Shown: in pieces, positions 17,622 to 26,267 of the stretch | How positions within the stretch are numbered: position 1 is the stretch's first letter | Layout of the letters: every line of letters starts with the position of its first letter | Assembly: GCA_903916255.1 (NCBI GenBank) | Contig: CAIWVW010000004.1 | Location: 1 to 64,000 of the forward strand | Origin: an uncultured Bacteroidota bacterium | Lineage (GTDB): Bacteria; Bacteroidota; Bacteroidia; JABEUT01 | Length of the DNA: 64,000 nt | Reading direction: 5' to 3' | Made by a program: the position numbers and the translations under genes | Notes under the pieces: model-generated | Told to the model about the DNA's origin: nothing | Database searches by the model: none | The model's input: only the letters and a program-made list of their open reading frames with translations

Positions 17622-19322
17622 ATGGAATACAATAGCGCAGGCAGAAGTTACAAACTGGAAATGTATGTGGCCGTCGCTATTGTTTTAGTAACGCTCGGCT
17701 ATTATTTTTATCCGTTGGTATGCCTTGGCGAAAATGCAGTAGTTCGTGCCAATGATTGCCTCGATGGTGATTTCGTTTATAGAATAGTTCTTGCAAAAAG
17801 CCATACCATTTTTGCGCTCGACCCCATGACGCCTGTCAACAATATTATGAATGGCCTGCCTCGCGCCTGCCTGCCATCAGGCTTGAATATATTTCAATGG
17901 ATTATTTTTTTCTTCCCGGATTTTTATGGATTCCTGATTAATTTTCTTATTATTCATATCATTGGTTTTGCAGGTATGTTTGTTTTTCTGCGCAACCATG
18001 TGCTGAAGCAAAATGAGCAAAAACCGTTAGCATTATTGACAGCACTTGCGTTTTGTATTTTGCCTGTTTACTGCATCGCGGGTATTTCTGTGTTGGGTGT
18101 TCCACTGGTGGTTAATGCGCTGCTTTATATTCAGCGTGGCGAAGGAAAACTAAAACATTATCTGGCGCTACTTCTATATGCGTTTTATAGTTTCTACAGC
18201 ATGTTCCCTATGATTATAGTGGGAGCCGTATTATTTTTCCTCTATAATTTAATTCAGCACAGAAAATGGAACTGGAAACTGTTTTGGGCTATAAGTTTCC
18301 TATGTATATGTGTTATTATTTCTGAATACCAGATACTATACACTTTTCTGTTTCACAAAATAATTCCGCACAGGCTGGTAGAGCATTTTGTAACTTCGTT
18401 AAACTATAAAGGCGTTTTTGTGGCAACCCTTATTGTGCTTGGAAATGGCATTATCAGTTCAGCAAATTATCCGGTTTATTTAGTGGGAATATCTATGGCC
18501 CTGATAATTATTTGCTATTTAATATATAAACCAAAAATTTTATTGCCGTTAAAATTATTCGTGCTTGCTTTCCTGGTAAGCTTTGTTGTAGCTGTTTGGG
18601 ATTTGTACCAATTGCAATTCCTGTATGATAAATATCCATTTTTCAGTACGTTCAGTTTTAAGCGGGTCAATTTCTTTTTACCTTTTATTGTGTATAGTTT
18701 GTTTGCAGCTTCATTGGCTTTGGCCGACCAGAAATTCAAGTGGCTCAAATACCTGATTGTTCCGGTTATCCTCTTTTCAACATTGAAAATGAATTATTCA
18801 TTCGACCATTCCGAAGGCTCCGATTCGGGCAAACTGAGCTATCACCAGTTTTTCTCGGAAAAGCTTTTTAAAGAAATCAATACCTATATCGGGAAACCGC
18901 AGGATAGTTACCGGGTATGTGATGTGGGGCTGTTGCCATCTGTTGCGCAATACAACGGCTTTTTTACGCTCGACAGTTATCAATACCTGATACCAATGCA
19001 ATACCGCGAGCAGTTTATAAAAATAGTGCAGGGAGAATTGAATAAAAGCAAAGGCCTCACTACTTTTTTCAGCAGTCCGAGAGGCGGACCGAATGTTTGT
19101 TTCACTTTTTCGGCGGAGGAGTATGATGCTAAAGTTCTTGGAAATAAAATAACGGAAATAAATAACCTCGATTTGAATTATGATGCATTGAAAGCTATGG
19201 GTTGCCGGTATATATTTTCCATTTACCCTGTTAAGAAGTTTACGTCCGATAAAATAGTTTTTCAAAAGGAGTTCATCAACAGCGAAGCCCCTTTTAATAT
19301 ATACCTTTATAAGGTTATTTAA
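17622..19322 (+). CDS. Large polytopic membrane protein (possibly DUF6044-like)
   Basis: A 566-residue protein with about 11-12 hydrophobic segments, then a C-terminal soluble part of about 170 residues. The N-terminal loop after TM1 carries NDCLDGDFVYR, acidic residues in the position where GT-C type membrane glycosyltransferases hold theirs. The overall shape recalls the DUF6044 and YfhO-like families, but I cannot confirm this. As the last gene of the exopolysaccharide cluster it may modify or polymerise the polymer. No Wzx flippase is visible, and a Wzy role for this protein is only a possibility. Confidence 0.6.
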   Translation: MEYNSAGRSYKLEMYVAVAIVLVTLGYYFYPLVCLGENAVVRANDCLDGDFVYRIVLAKSHTIFALDPMTPVNNIMNGLPRACLPSGLNIFQWIIFFFPDFYGFLINFLIIHIIGFAGMFVFLRNHVLKQNEQKPLALLTALAFCILPVYCIAGISVLGVPLVVNALLYIQRGEGKLKHYLALLLYAFYSFYSMFPMIIVGAVLFFLYNLIQHRKWNWKLFWAISFLCICVIISEYQILYTFLFHKIIPHRLVEHFVTSLNYKGVFVATLIVLGNGIISSANYPVYLVGISMALIIICYLIYKPKILLPLKLFVLAFLVSFVVAVWDLYQLQFLYDKYPFFSTFSFKRVNFFLPFIVYSLFAASLALADQKFKWLKYLIVPVILFSTLKMNYSFDHSEGSDSGKLSYHQFFSEKLFKEINTYIGKPQDSYRVCDVGLLPSVAQYNGFFTLDSYQYLIPMQYREQFIKIVQGELNKSKGLTTFFSSPRGGPNVCFTFSAEEYDAKVLGNKITEINNLDLNYDALKAMGCRYIFSIYPVKKFTSDKIVFQKEFINSEAPFNIYLYKVI

Positions 19323-19345
19323 CAGGATTTGTTGTCAAATTAAGC

Positions 19346-19353
19346 TACCTTTG
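19346..19353 (+). promoter_or_regulatory. -7 promoter box of uvrA
   Basis: TACCTTTG fits TAnnTTTG, 31 bp before the uvrA ATG. A TTTGTTG lies 12-15 bp further upstream, closer than the usual -33 spacing. The box separates uvrA from the exopolysaccharide genes. Confidence 0.45.
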
Positions 19354-19384
19354 CACACTTCAGAATCTGACCTGAAGCGATTTT

Positions 19385-22225
19385 ATGAAACCGACCACCG
19401 AAGATATTATTGACGAAGAGTTTATCGAGATTGTTGGCGCACGCGAACACAACCTTAAAAACATCAATATTACTATTCCCCGAAACAAGCTGGTTGTAAT
19501 TACCGGACTTAGCGGCAGCGGCAAATCTTCGCTCGCATTCGATACTATTTATGCCGAAGGGCAACGCCGCTATATTGAAACGTTATCTGCCTATGCCCGC
19601 CAATTCTTGGGCAGTATGGAACGTCCCGATGTAGATAAAATTGAAGGCTTAAGCCCTGTTATTTCCATTGAACAAAAAACGGTCGGCCGTAACCCGCGCT
19701 CCACAGTTGGAACAATTACCGAGATATATGATTTCCTGCGGTTATTATTTGCAAGAATTGGAGTTGCATATTCGTATGTAACAGGGGAACAAATGATACG
19801 GTTTTCCGAGCAACAAATTATTGACTTGCTTGCCAAAAAATATGATGGAAAGAAAATTCAATTACTTGCTCCGGTTGTAAAGGGCCGCAAAGGGCATTAC
19901 CGTGAATTATTTGAACAGTTGCGCAAGAGCGGCTACACCAAAGTGCGTATTGACGGCGAATTGAAAGAGCTTCGTTCAGGTATGCACGCTGACAGATACT
20001 CTATTCACGATATAGAAGTTTTAATTGACCGCATCGATGTTTCTGATGCTTCTGTATCGCGCATAAGCGAATCGGTAGGATTAGCGATGAAACAAGGAAA
20101 GGGTGTAATTATGGTGCTGGATGAGGAGAAAAAAATTTCGCATTACAGCCGTTTTCTTATGTGCCCAACTTCCGGAATATCGTATGATGAACCTGCCCCG
20201 AATTTATTTTCATTTAACTCGCCTTATGGCGCTTGCCCCAATTGCAGTGGATTAGGCGAGGTATTGCAAATCGATGAAAAGAAAATTATTCCCAATACGC
20301 ATTTGTCTATAAACGATGGAGCCATTGCTCCTGTTGGAAAGCGTAAGGACAATTGGATATTTCACCAGTTGGAGGGGATAGCCGATAAACATGGTTTTAC
20401 GTTGGATACCCCGATAAACAAAATTCCGGAAGGCGGCATACACGCTATTTTATATGGTACCGATGAAGTGCTGAAAGTACGTGAAAATTTTCAGAGCAAT
20501 GCCCATACATACTCCATGAGTTTTGAAGGCATCATCAATTTCATTGACCGCCAAAGGCGCGATACCGATAATCCTGCATTATCAGACTGGGCTGCTGAGT
20601 TTATGAATAAGGCTGTCTGTCCCGAATGCAAAGGAGCCAGATTGAAAAAGGAATCACTCTATTTTAAAGTAGATGATAAAAATATAGCGGAACTTTCTAA
20701 TGTCGATACACGCGTTTTATATGATTGGATTGTGAACTTCGAAGCGAAACTGGAAGGCAAGACCAAACTCATTGCAAAAGAAATAATGAAGGAACTGCGC
20801 AGCCGTACTAAATTTTTATTGGATGTAGGCATTGACTATCTTACATTAAACCGCAGTGCACGCACCTTATCGGGTGGAGAGGCACAGCGGATAAGACTTG
20901 CTACGCAAATTGGTTCAGGCCTGGTGGGTGTGTTATATATATTGGATGAACCTAGCATTGGACTTCACCAGCGCGATAATCATAAATTAATTGATGCGCT
21001 GAAAAATTTACGCGATAGTGGCAATTCTGTAATTGTGGTGGAACATGATAAAGACATGATGCTGGCTTCCGATTGGATTATTGATATAGGCCCGGGAACA
21101 GGCATGCATGGCGGGTATGTGGTAGCTCAAGGCACACCGAAAGATTTCCTGAAGCAACCTACAATGACAGCCGACTATCTTTCGGACAAGAAAAAAATAG
21201 AAATTCCTAAAACCCGCCGCAAAGGAAGCGGAAAGGAAATAGTGCTGAAAGGAGCAAAAGGGCATAACCTGAAAAATGTAACTGCAACTTTCCCGTTAGG
21301 AAAATTAATTTGTGTAACGGGGGTTTCCGGAAGCGGGAAATCATCGTTGATAAATGAGACATTATACCCGATTATTAATAAAGTTATTTATCGTTCTGAG
21401 GCTAACCCGTTGCCTTATGCATCTATACATGGGGTGAATTATATCGATAAAATTATTGAAATTGACCAAAGCCCGATAGGACGTACACCCCGTTCCAATC
21501 CTGCAACATATGTTAATTTGTTTGCCGATATACGGAACCTTTTTGCATCCCTTCCCGAAGCAAAAATAAGGGGGTATATGCCCGGACGTTTTTCATTTAA
21601 TGTGAAAGGCGGACGTTGTGAAACATGCCAGGGCGCAGGCTTGCGCAAAATTGAAATGAACTTTCTTCCCGATGTGTATGTTGTGTGCGATACCTGCGGA
21701 GGCAAGCGTTATAACCGAGAAACACTGGAAGTGCGCTTTAAAGGCAAATCAATAAATGATGTATTGAACCTGACCGTTGAACAAGCAGTAGATTTCTTTT
21801 CAGAAATACCACATATTTCCCAAAAAATAACCACGCTTAATCAAATAGGATTGGGATATATAACACTTGGCCAATCTTCTACAACCCTTTCGGGTGGAGA
21901 AGCACAGCGTGTTAAACTCGCGACCGAACTTTCTAAAAAGGGCACCGGCAATACACTTTATATTTTAGATGAACCTACCACAGGGCTGCATTTTGAAGAT
22001 ATACGCATATTGCTGGATGTACTTAATAAACTGGTGGACCATGGCAATACGGTAATTGTTATAGAACATAATACTGATGTTATGAAAGTAGCTGACCATA
22101 TCATTGATTTAGGTCCTGAAGGCGGAACACGGGGTGGGGAAATTATAGCCGAAGGCACTCCTGAAAAGGTAAGCAAGAACAAAAAGAGCCTCACTTCCGT
22201 ATACTTGGAAAAGGAGCTTCAATAA
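19385..22225 (+). CDS. uvrA: Excinuclease ABC subunit A
   Basis: A 946-residue DNA damage sensor of nucleotide excision repair. It has two ABC ATPase modules. The first Walker A is [14 protein letters not shown] (about 40) and the second [14 protein letters not shown] (about 645). The signature sequences [14 protein letters not shown] and [14 protein letters not shown] are both intact. Zinc-binding pairs are visible at CPTS...CPNC, CPEC and CETC...CDTC. IGRNPRST- and [12 protein letters not shown]-type stretches are conserved. The length is normal for the family. The LOG gene starts 3 bp after the stop, so the two are probably cotranscribed. Confidence 0.99.
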   Translation: MKPTTEDIIDEEFIEIVGAREHNLKNINITIPRNKLVVITGLSGSGKSSLAFDTIYAEGQRRYIETLSAYARQFLGSMERPDVDKIEGLSPVISIEQKTVGRNPRSTVGTITEIYDFLRLLFARIGVAYSYVTGEQMIRFSEQQIIDLLAKKYDGKKIQLLAPVVKGRKGHYRELFEQLRKSGYTKVRIDGELKELRSGMHADRYSIHDIEVLIDRIDVSDASVSRISESVGLAMKQGKGVIMVLDEEKKISHYSRFLMCPTSGISYDEPAPNLFSFNSPYGACPNCSGLGEVLQIDEKKIIPNTHLSINDGAIAPVGKRKDNWIFHQLEGIADKHGFTLDTPINKIPEGGIHAILYGTDEVLKVRENFQSNAHTYSMSFEGIINFIDRQRRDTDNPALSDWAAEFMNKAVCPECKGARLKKESLYFKVDDKNIAELSNVDTRVLYDWIVNFEAKLEGKTKLIAKEIMKELRSRTKFLLDVGIDYLTLNRSARTLSGGEAQRIRLATQIGSGLVGVLYILDEPSIGLHQRDNHKLIDALKNLRDSGNSVIVVEHDKDMMLASDWIIDIGPGTGMHGGYVVAQGTPKDFLKQPTMTADYLSDKKKIEIPKTRRKGSGKEIVLKGAKGHNLKNVTATFPLGKLICVTGVSGSGKSSLINETLYPIINKVIYRSEANPLPYASIHGVNYIDKIIEIDQSPIGRTPRSNPATYVNLFADIRNLFASLPEAKIRGYMPGRFSFNVKGGRCETCQGAGLRKIEMNFLPDVYVVCDTCGGKRYNRETLEVRFKGKSINDVLNLTVEQAVDFFSEIPHISQKITTLNQIGLGYITLGQSSTTLSGGEAQRVKLATELSKKGTGNTLYILDEPTTGLHFEDIRILLDVLNKLVDHGNTVIVIEHNTDVMKVADHIIDLGPEGGTRGGEIIAEGTPEKVSKNKKSLTSVYLEKELQ

Positions 22226-22228
22226 TAA

Positions 22229-22984
22229 GTGAATATGGCAAGAAAGAAAAAGCTTAATGAAACAAAGGCGAAAAAGAAAATTTCCGTTGTAAAGACAGAT
22301 AGTGTACCAAAAGAGAAAAGCTGGAACGAAATAAAAGCTACCGATTCCTGGCAGATATTCCGAATTATGTCGGAGTTTGTGCAGGGGTTTGATACTATGG
22401 CAAGGGTAGGCCCGTGTGTATCGATATTTGGTTCTGCACGCACAAAACCCGGTAATCAATATTACAAGCTGGCGACCGAAATAGCTTATAAGATTACAAA
22501 AAACGGATATGGGGTAATTACCGGTGGCGGTCCGGGTATTATGGAAGCTGCCAATAAAGGTGCTCAGGCAGGCAGCGGGCGTTCAGTGGGATTAGCCATA
22601 ACATTACCGATGGAGCAAGTAGAGAACCCATTTATTGACCTTGATAAACTGATAAAATTCGATTACTTTTTTGTGCGAAAAGTAATGTTTATGAAGTATG
22701 CACAAGGCTTTGTTGTATTGCCGGGCGGCTTTGGAACACTGGATGAACTTTTTGAAGCGATTACGCTTATACAGACAAATAAAGTGGAGCATTTTCCTAT
22801 AATAATGGTTGGCAAAAAATACTGGAGCCCCTTATTAGACTGGATAAAAGAGACTATGATTAAAAGTGAAAAAAATGCGGATGATGCTGACCTTGCTATT
22901 TTTAGTATTGTAGATACATCAGATGAGGTGGTTGAAATAATAAATACCTTTTACAGCAAATACCTGCTCAGCCCGAATTTCTAA
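22229..22984 (+). CDS. LOG-family protein (TIGR00730-like nucleoside-monophosphate phosphoribohydrolase)
   Basis: A 251-residue protein with the LOG signatures GGGPGIMEAANKGA (about 100) and PGGFGTLDELFEAIT (about 172), which bind the phosphoribosyl group. Members once called lysine decarboxylases release the base from cytokinin-type or other nucleoside 5'-monophosphates. The first start is a GTG 3 bp after uvrA, with an ATG two codons later equally possible. A Lys-rich N-terminal extension of about 40 residues precedes the core. It is coupled to uvrA by position only; no functional link is known. Confidence 0.87.
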   Translation: MNMARKKKLNETKAKKKISVVKTDSVPKEKSWNEIKATDSWQIFRIMSEFVQGFDTMARVGPCVSIFGSARTKPGNQYYKLATEIAYKITKNGYGVITGGGPGIMEAANKGAQAGSGRSVGLAITLPMEQVENPFIDLDKLIKFDYFFVRKVMFMKYAQGFVVLPGGFGTLDELFEAITLIQTNKVEHFPIIMVGKKYWSPLLDWIKETMIKSEKNADDADLAIFSIVDTSDEVVEIINTFYSKYLLSPNF

Positions 22985-22987
22985 AAG

Positions 22988-23332
22988 CTATTGTTTTTTT
23001 GTGTCTGTGTTTACAGTATCCAGCAAATGGTTATGCTGGTCAACAAAGACATACACATCCTCATTCGCTTTTTTCATAAAATATTGTTCCCTTGCAAATT
23101 TCTCCAGATTTGCCGGGTTGGTTTGTAACTCTTTTAATTGCTCGGTGGCAGCTAATGTTTGCTTTTCGTAATATATTTTCTGCGCCTTCATCTGTTTCTC
23201 TTTTTGAGTAAGGTGGATGTCATAGATGAGGCTGGTTTGGTCGAAAAAGGCAATCCACACAACAAACAACAAGGTAGCTGCAACATATTTGTTGCGAAAT
23301 ATTTTGGCTAGTTTTTTAAGATGCTCTAACAC
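22988..23332 (-). CDS. Septum formation initiator, DivIC/FtsB family
   Basis: A 114-residue bitopic protein. A short basic cytoplasmic N-terminus is followed by one TM segment (about 17-33, YVAATLLFVVWIAFF) and a predicted coiled coil (QKEKQMKAQKIYYEKQ...LKELQTNP). The C-terminal LEKFAREQYFMKKANEDVYVF is a typical FtsB/DivIC ending. The family links FtsL and FtsQ at the division site. It converges on the LOG gene with a 3-bp gap and lies downstream of pgk, with its own -7 box between. Confidence 0.85.
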   Translation of the reverse strand: MLEHLKKLAKIFRNKYVAATLLFVVWIAFFDQTSLIYDIHLTQKEKQMKAQKIYYEKQTLAATEQLKELQTNPANLEKFAREQYFMKKANEDVYVFVDQHNHLLDTVNTDTKKQ

Positions 23333-23351
23333 GGGTATGCTTGTAAAAATG

Positions 23352-23359
23352 CAAAGTTA
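23352..23359 (-). promoter_or_regulatory. -7 promoter box of the divIC-like gene
   Basis: Minus-strand TAACTTTG fits TAnnTTTG, 20 bp before the start at 23332, in the pgk-divIC gap. Confidence 0.4.
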
Positions 23360-23386
23360 CACGCAAAACAGGAGTGGTTGAAAGGT

Positions 23387-24598
23387 TTACTTCACTATCT
23401 TTTCAACACCCTCTTGTATAGCTTTTACTCCGGGAAGTTCCTTGCCTTCAATATATTCAAGCATTGCCCCTCCACCGGTTGACACATAACTTACCTTATC
23501 TGCCAAATTATATTTATTAATGGCGGCAACTGAATCGCCTCCTCCTACCAACGAATATGCTCCTCTTGCGGTTGCTTTCACAATAGCATCGGCAACCACC
23601 TTGGTTCCATGTTCAAAATTGCTCATTTCAAATACACCCATAGGCCCGTTCCAAAGTATAGCATTGGAAGATTCAATAACCTTTGTGAATTCATTTTCTG
23701 TTTCGGGTCCGATATCCAGCCCCAGCCATCCGTCAGGAATTTCATTGATGGCGCATGTTTTCTTGTTGGCATCATTGCTGAATGCATCGGCAATAACCGT
23801 ATCGGTCGGGATATATAGTTTTACGCCTTTTTTCTTAGCCGCTTCAATCACACCTAACGCCGTTTCAATTCTATCGGCTTCCACCAGTGAACTGCCCACT
23901 TTTCCACCCTGCGCCTGTATAAAGGTATAGGACATCCCGCCACCTATAATGAGGTTATCTACTTTATCCATCAGGTTTTCAATAATGGCAATTTTACCCG
24001 ATACCTTTGCTCCGCCCAATATTGCGGTAAAAGGTTTTTGAGCCTTTGTCATAAGGTTATCTATGCTCTCCAGTTCAGCAGACATGCAATAGCCAAACAT
24101 TTTATCATTCGGGAAAAATTGTGCAATAATGGTGGTGGAAGCGTGGGCCCTGTGTGCTGTTCCAAAGGCATCATTTACATAAACATCTCCGAGGGATGCC
24201 AATTCTTTTGCAAAACTTTCAGCGCCTTTGGTTTCTTCCATATGAAAACGGAGGTTTTCCAATAATATCGCTTCTCCGGGTTTAAGTGCTGCGCATAATT
24301 CTTTAGTGGCCGCTCCAATACAATCTTTGGAAAATTTCACATCCGCCCCCAATAATTTGCTGAGGGGAGCCACGATATGCCTTAATGAAAACTTGTCCTC
24401 CGGAAGGTTTTTGGGCCTGCCTAAATGCGACATGATTATTACGGAACCTCCTCCATTCAAAATCTTTTTCAGGGTAGGGATGGCAGCCCTTATGCGGGTA
24501 TCATCGGTTACGTTGAAGTGTTCGTCGAGCGGTACATTAAAATCTACACGTACAAGCGCCTTTTTGTTTTTGAAATCGTAGGAGTCTATTGTTTTCAT
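23387..24598 (-). CDS. pgk: Phosphoglycerate kinase
   Basis: A 403-residue glycolytic enzyme that transfers phosphate from 1,3-bisphosphoglycerate to ADP. The N-terminal substrate domain has [18 protein letters not shown] and [13 protein letters not shown]. The C-terminal nucleotide domain has [33 protein letters not shown] and [13 protein letters not shown], ending in [14 protein letters not shown]. All expected motifs are present at normal length. It has its own candidate promoter and may read through into the divIC-like gene. Confidence 0.99.
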   Translation of the reverse strand: MKTIDSYDFKNKKALVRVDFNVPLDEHFNVTDDTRIRAAIPTLKKILNGGGSVIIMSHLGRPKNLPEDKFSLRHIVAPLSKLLGADVKFSKDCIGAATKELCAALKPGEAILLENLRFHMEETKGAESFAKELASLGDVYVNDAFGTAHRAHASTTIIAQFFPNDKMFGYCMSAELESIDNLMTKAQKPFTAILGGAKVSGKIAIIENLMDKVDNLIIGGGMSYTFIQAQGGKVGSSLVEADRIETALGVIEAAKKKGVKLYIPTDTVIADAFSNDANKKTCAINEIPDGWLGLDIGPETENEFTKVIESSNAILWNGPMGVFEMSNFEHGTKVVADAIVKATARGAYSLVGGGDSVAAINKYNLADKVSYVSTGGGAMLEYIEGKELPGVKAIQEGVEKIVK

Positions 24599-24625
24599 AA
24601 TGCAGGGTTAAATAGTAAGAGGACA

Positions 24626-24633
24626 CAAAATTA
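24626..24633 (-). promoter_or_regulatory. -7 promoter box of pgk
   Basis: Minus-strand TAATTTTG fits TAnnTTTG, 28 bp upstream of the pgk ATG. Confidence 0.35.
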
Positions 24634-24668
24634 ATGTATAATTAACACAGCCTAATGACTTCCGTCAT

Positions 24669-25052
24669 CTAAGTTTTCTTAGCCTTCATCACCACGCATT
24701 TAAACCGCACAACGGTTGGTGAATTTTTGGCATTTGACAGCACAGTTACCGTTCTGTTCTGGATATCTATGGTGCTGACAGTATGAAAGGTTACTTTTAA
24801 TATTCCTTGTTTGCCGGGTAATATCGGGTCAGTGGGTTTCTCGACTACTGTGCAACCGCATTCCACTTTTGTATCGCTGATTATTAATGGCTGGTTGCCT
24901 GTATTGGTAAATTTATATTGAAAATTAAGGGTATCGCCTTGTCTTACAAAGCCCAGATGCTGTGTGGTTTTATCGAAAGATATAACCGATTGGGCCATTA
25001 GGGGAAACCGGGCGGCAATGAATAAAACGGAAAGGATTAAAAGGCGTTTCAT
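24669..25052 (-). CDS. DUF1573 exported protein (1 of 3)
   Basis: A 127-residue protein with a signal peptide (about 1-20, ending FPLMAQ) and one DUF1573 domain. Strands run FDKTTQHLGFVRQGDTLNFQYKFTNTGNQPLII, followed by the hallmark VECGCTVVEKPTDPILPG. DUF1573 is an Ig-like fold of unknown function that is abundant in Bacteroidota envelopes. It differs from the next two copies by lacking a Pro-rich tail and by a less conserved motif (VECGC instead of HGSCGC). It has a separate promoter box and lies beyond a terminator, so it is probably transcribed apart from them. Confidence 0.85.
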   Translation of the reverse strand: MKRLLILSVLFIAARFPLMAQSVISFDKTTQHLGFVRQGDTLNFQYKFTNTGNQPLIISDTKVECGCTVVEKPTDPILPGKQGILKVTFHTVSTIDIQNRTVTVLSNAKNSPTVVRFKCVVMKAKKT

Positions 25053-25067
25053 GGTTATTCAATAGTT

Positions 25068-25075
25068 CAAATATA
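25068..25075 (-). promoter_or_regulatory. -7 promoter box of the first DUF1573 gene
   Basis: Minus-strand TATATTTG fits TAnnTTTG, 16 bp before the start. It lies between the upstream terminator and the gene. Confidence 0.4.
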
Positions 25076-25093
25076 AAGAACAATACCTAAATA

Positions 25094-25130
25094 AAAAAGT
25101 CCTTCCGACAAATTGCAGGAAGGACTTTTT
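25094..25130 (-). terminator. Terminator of the two-gene DUF1573 unit
   Basis: The arms AAAAAGTCCTTCC and GGAAGGACTTTTT pair perfectly over 13 bp around an 11-nt loop. It lies 17 bp past the stop of the 25148-25627 gene. Confidence 0.9.
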
Positions 25131-25147
25131 ATGAAATTTGGAAAAGC

Positions 25148-25627
25148 TTAGTGCCCTCCTGTGTTAGGTACAGCTTGTACCGGGGTAGCAGGGGTAGGGG
25201 TAGCAGGTTTGTTTGCATTATCATCAGGCAATACATTACCTTTAATGGTAAGCACTTTGGTAGGTGGATTTGTATTGGATGTAAGGGTTACGTTCTTAAT
25301 AAACATACCAACTCTGTCCGTAGCATAGTGAACTTTAATTTCAGCTGACTGGCCCGGTTGAATCGGTTCTTTAGGTGCAGTAGGAACTGTACATCCGCAT
25401 GAACCGTGAGCATCCTTGATAATTAATGGTTCTTTACCAACATTGGTGAATTTGAATGCGCGGTATCCGTCTGCATTGTGCGGAATGGTACCATAGTCAA
25501 TGGTATCGTGTTCGAATTTCATTGCAGCGGCATTCGGATTGTCGGCAGCAGGTGCATCTTGTGCAAACATGTTGCCTGCAAAAAGAAGTCCTGCAAAAAG
25601 CGTAATGGAAAATAGAATTTTTTTCAT
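25148..25627 (-). CDS. DUF1573 exported protein (2 of 3)
   Basis: A 159-residue exported protein with a signal peptide (about 1-22, ending GNMFAQ). The DUF1573 domain shows MKFEHDTIDYGTIPHNADGYRAFKFTN, then DAHGSCGCTVPTAPKEPIQPG. A Pro/Thr/Ala-rich tail (NKPATPTPATPVQAVP) follows the domain and may span the wall or surface. It begins 30 bp after the third copy and shares the HGSCGCTVP motif, so the two look like a recent tandem duplication. The terminator at 25094-25130 closes the unit. The function is unknown. Confidence 0.87.
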   Translation of the reverse strand: MKKILFSITLFAGLLFAGNMFAQDAPAADNPNAAAMKFEHDTIDYGTIPHNADGYRAFKFTNVGKEPLIIKDAHGSCGCTVPTAPKEPIQPGQSAEIKVHYATDRVGMFIKNVTLTSNTNPPTKVLTIKGNVLPDDNANKPATPTPATPVQAVPNTGGH

Positions 25628-25657
25628 GATTGATTTTGAATGTTTGTTGATATTTGA

Positions 25658-26143
25658 TTATTGATTATCCCAGTTATTGGAGAACGGTGCGCCACTGTTA
25701 TTATTGCCCGGGTCGGTAGGAAAAGCAGGTACAGGCGGCTTTGGGTTTACCTTTCCTTTTATAGACAATACAACAGGCGACTCTTTTGCATTGGAGGTTA
25801 TGGTGACTGTTTTTTGAAAAACACCGGTATGGTTGTGTGTATCATAGGTTACCTTTATAGTATCCTGCTGGCCGGGAGCCACAGGGTCGTGGGGCCACTT
25901 AGGAACGGTGCATCCGCAGGAACCATGCGCTTCTTTAATAACCAAAGGCTCTTTACCTGTATTGGTGAACAAAAACATATAGGTGCCATTGCCATCTTGT
26001 TCTATTGTTCCAAAGTCATGGTCCTTGGTATTAAAGGACATTTCAGCGGCATTGGCATCAGTAGAAGCCGTTGCAGGAGCCTGAGCATATGATAAGGCAC
26101 AGGTTGCCAGAAAAAAACTTGAAATAAGTATCTTTTTGTACAT
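25658..26143 (-). CDS. DUF1573 exported protein (3 of 3)
   Basis: A 161-residue exported protein with a signal peptide (about 1-20, ending CALSYAQ). The DUF1573 domain has MSFNTKDHDFGTIEQDGNGTYMFLFTN, then EAHGSCGCTVPKWPHDPVAPG. The C-terminal tail is rich in Pro and Asn. The order of features and the spacing to copy 2 (30 bp) point to one transcript starting at the TATATTTG box at 26164-26171. The conserved Cys pair may form a disulfide outside the cytoplasm. No role is known. Confidence 0.87.
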   Translation of the reverse strand: MYKKILISSFFLATCALSYAQAPATASTDANAAEMSFNTKDHDFGTIEQDGNGTYMFLFTNTGKEPLVIKEAHGSCGCTVPKWPHDPVAPGQQDTIKVTYDTHNHTGVFQKTVTITSNAKESPVVLSIKGKVNPKPPVPAFPTDPGNNNSGAPFSNNWDNQ

Positions 26144-26163
26144 AAGTTTAGCTTAGACAGATG

Positions 26164-26171
26164 CAAATATA
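26164..26171 (-). promoter_or_regulatory. -7 promoter box of the DUF1573 pair
   Basis: Minus-strand TATATTTG fits TAnnTTTG, 21 bp upstream of the start at 26143. Confidence 0.45.
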
Positions 26172-26267
26172 CATATATTTTGGGTCAGATTATGCGAATT
26201 CAACAATATTTAACAAGCCTAAGTGATGATTATAAGGCTGCTCATGCAATTTAATAAAAGGACTGCT

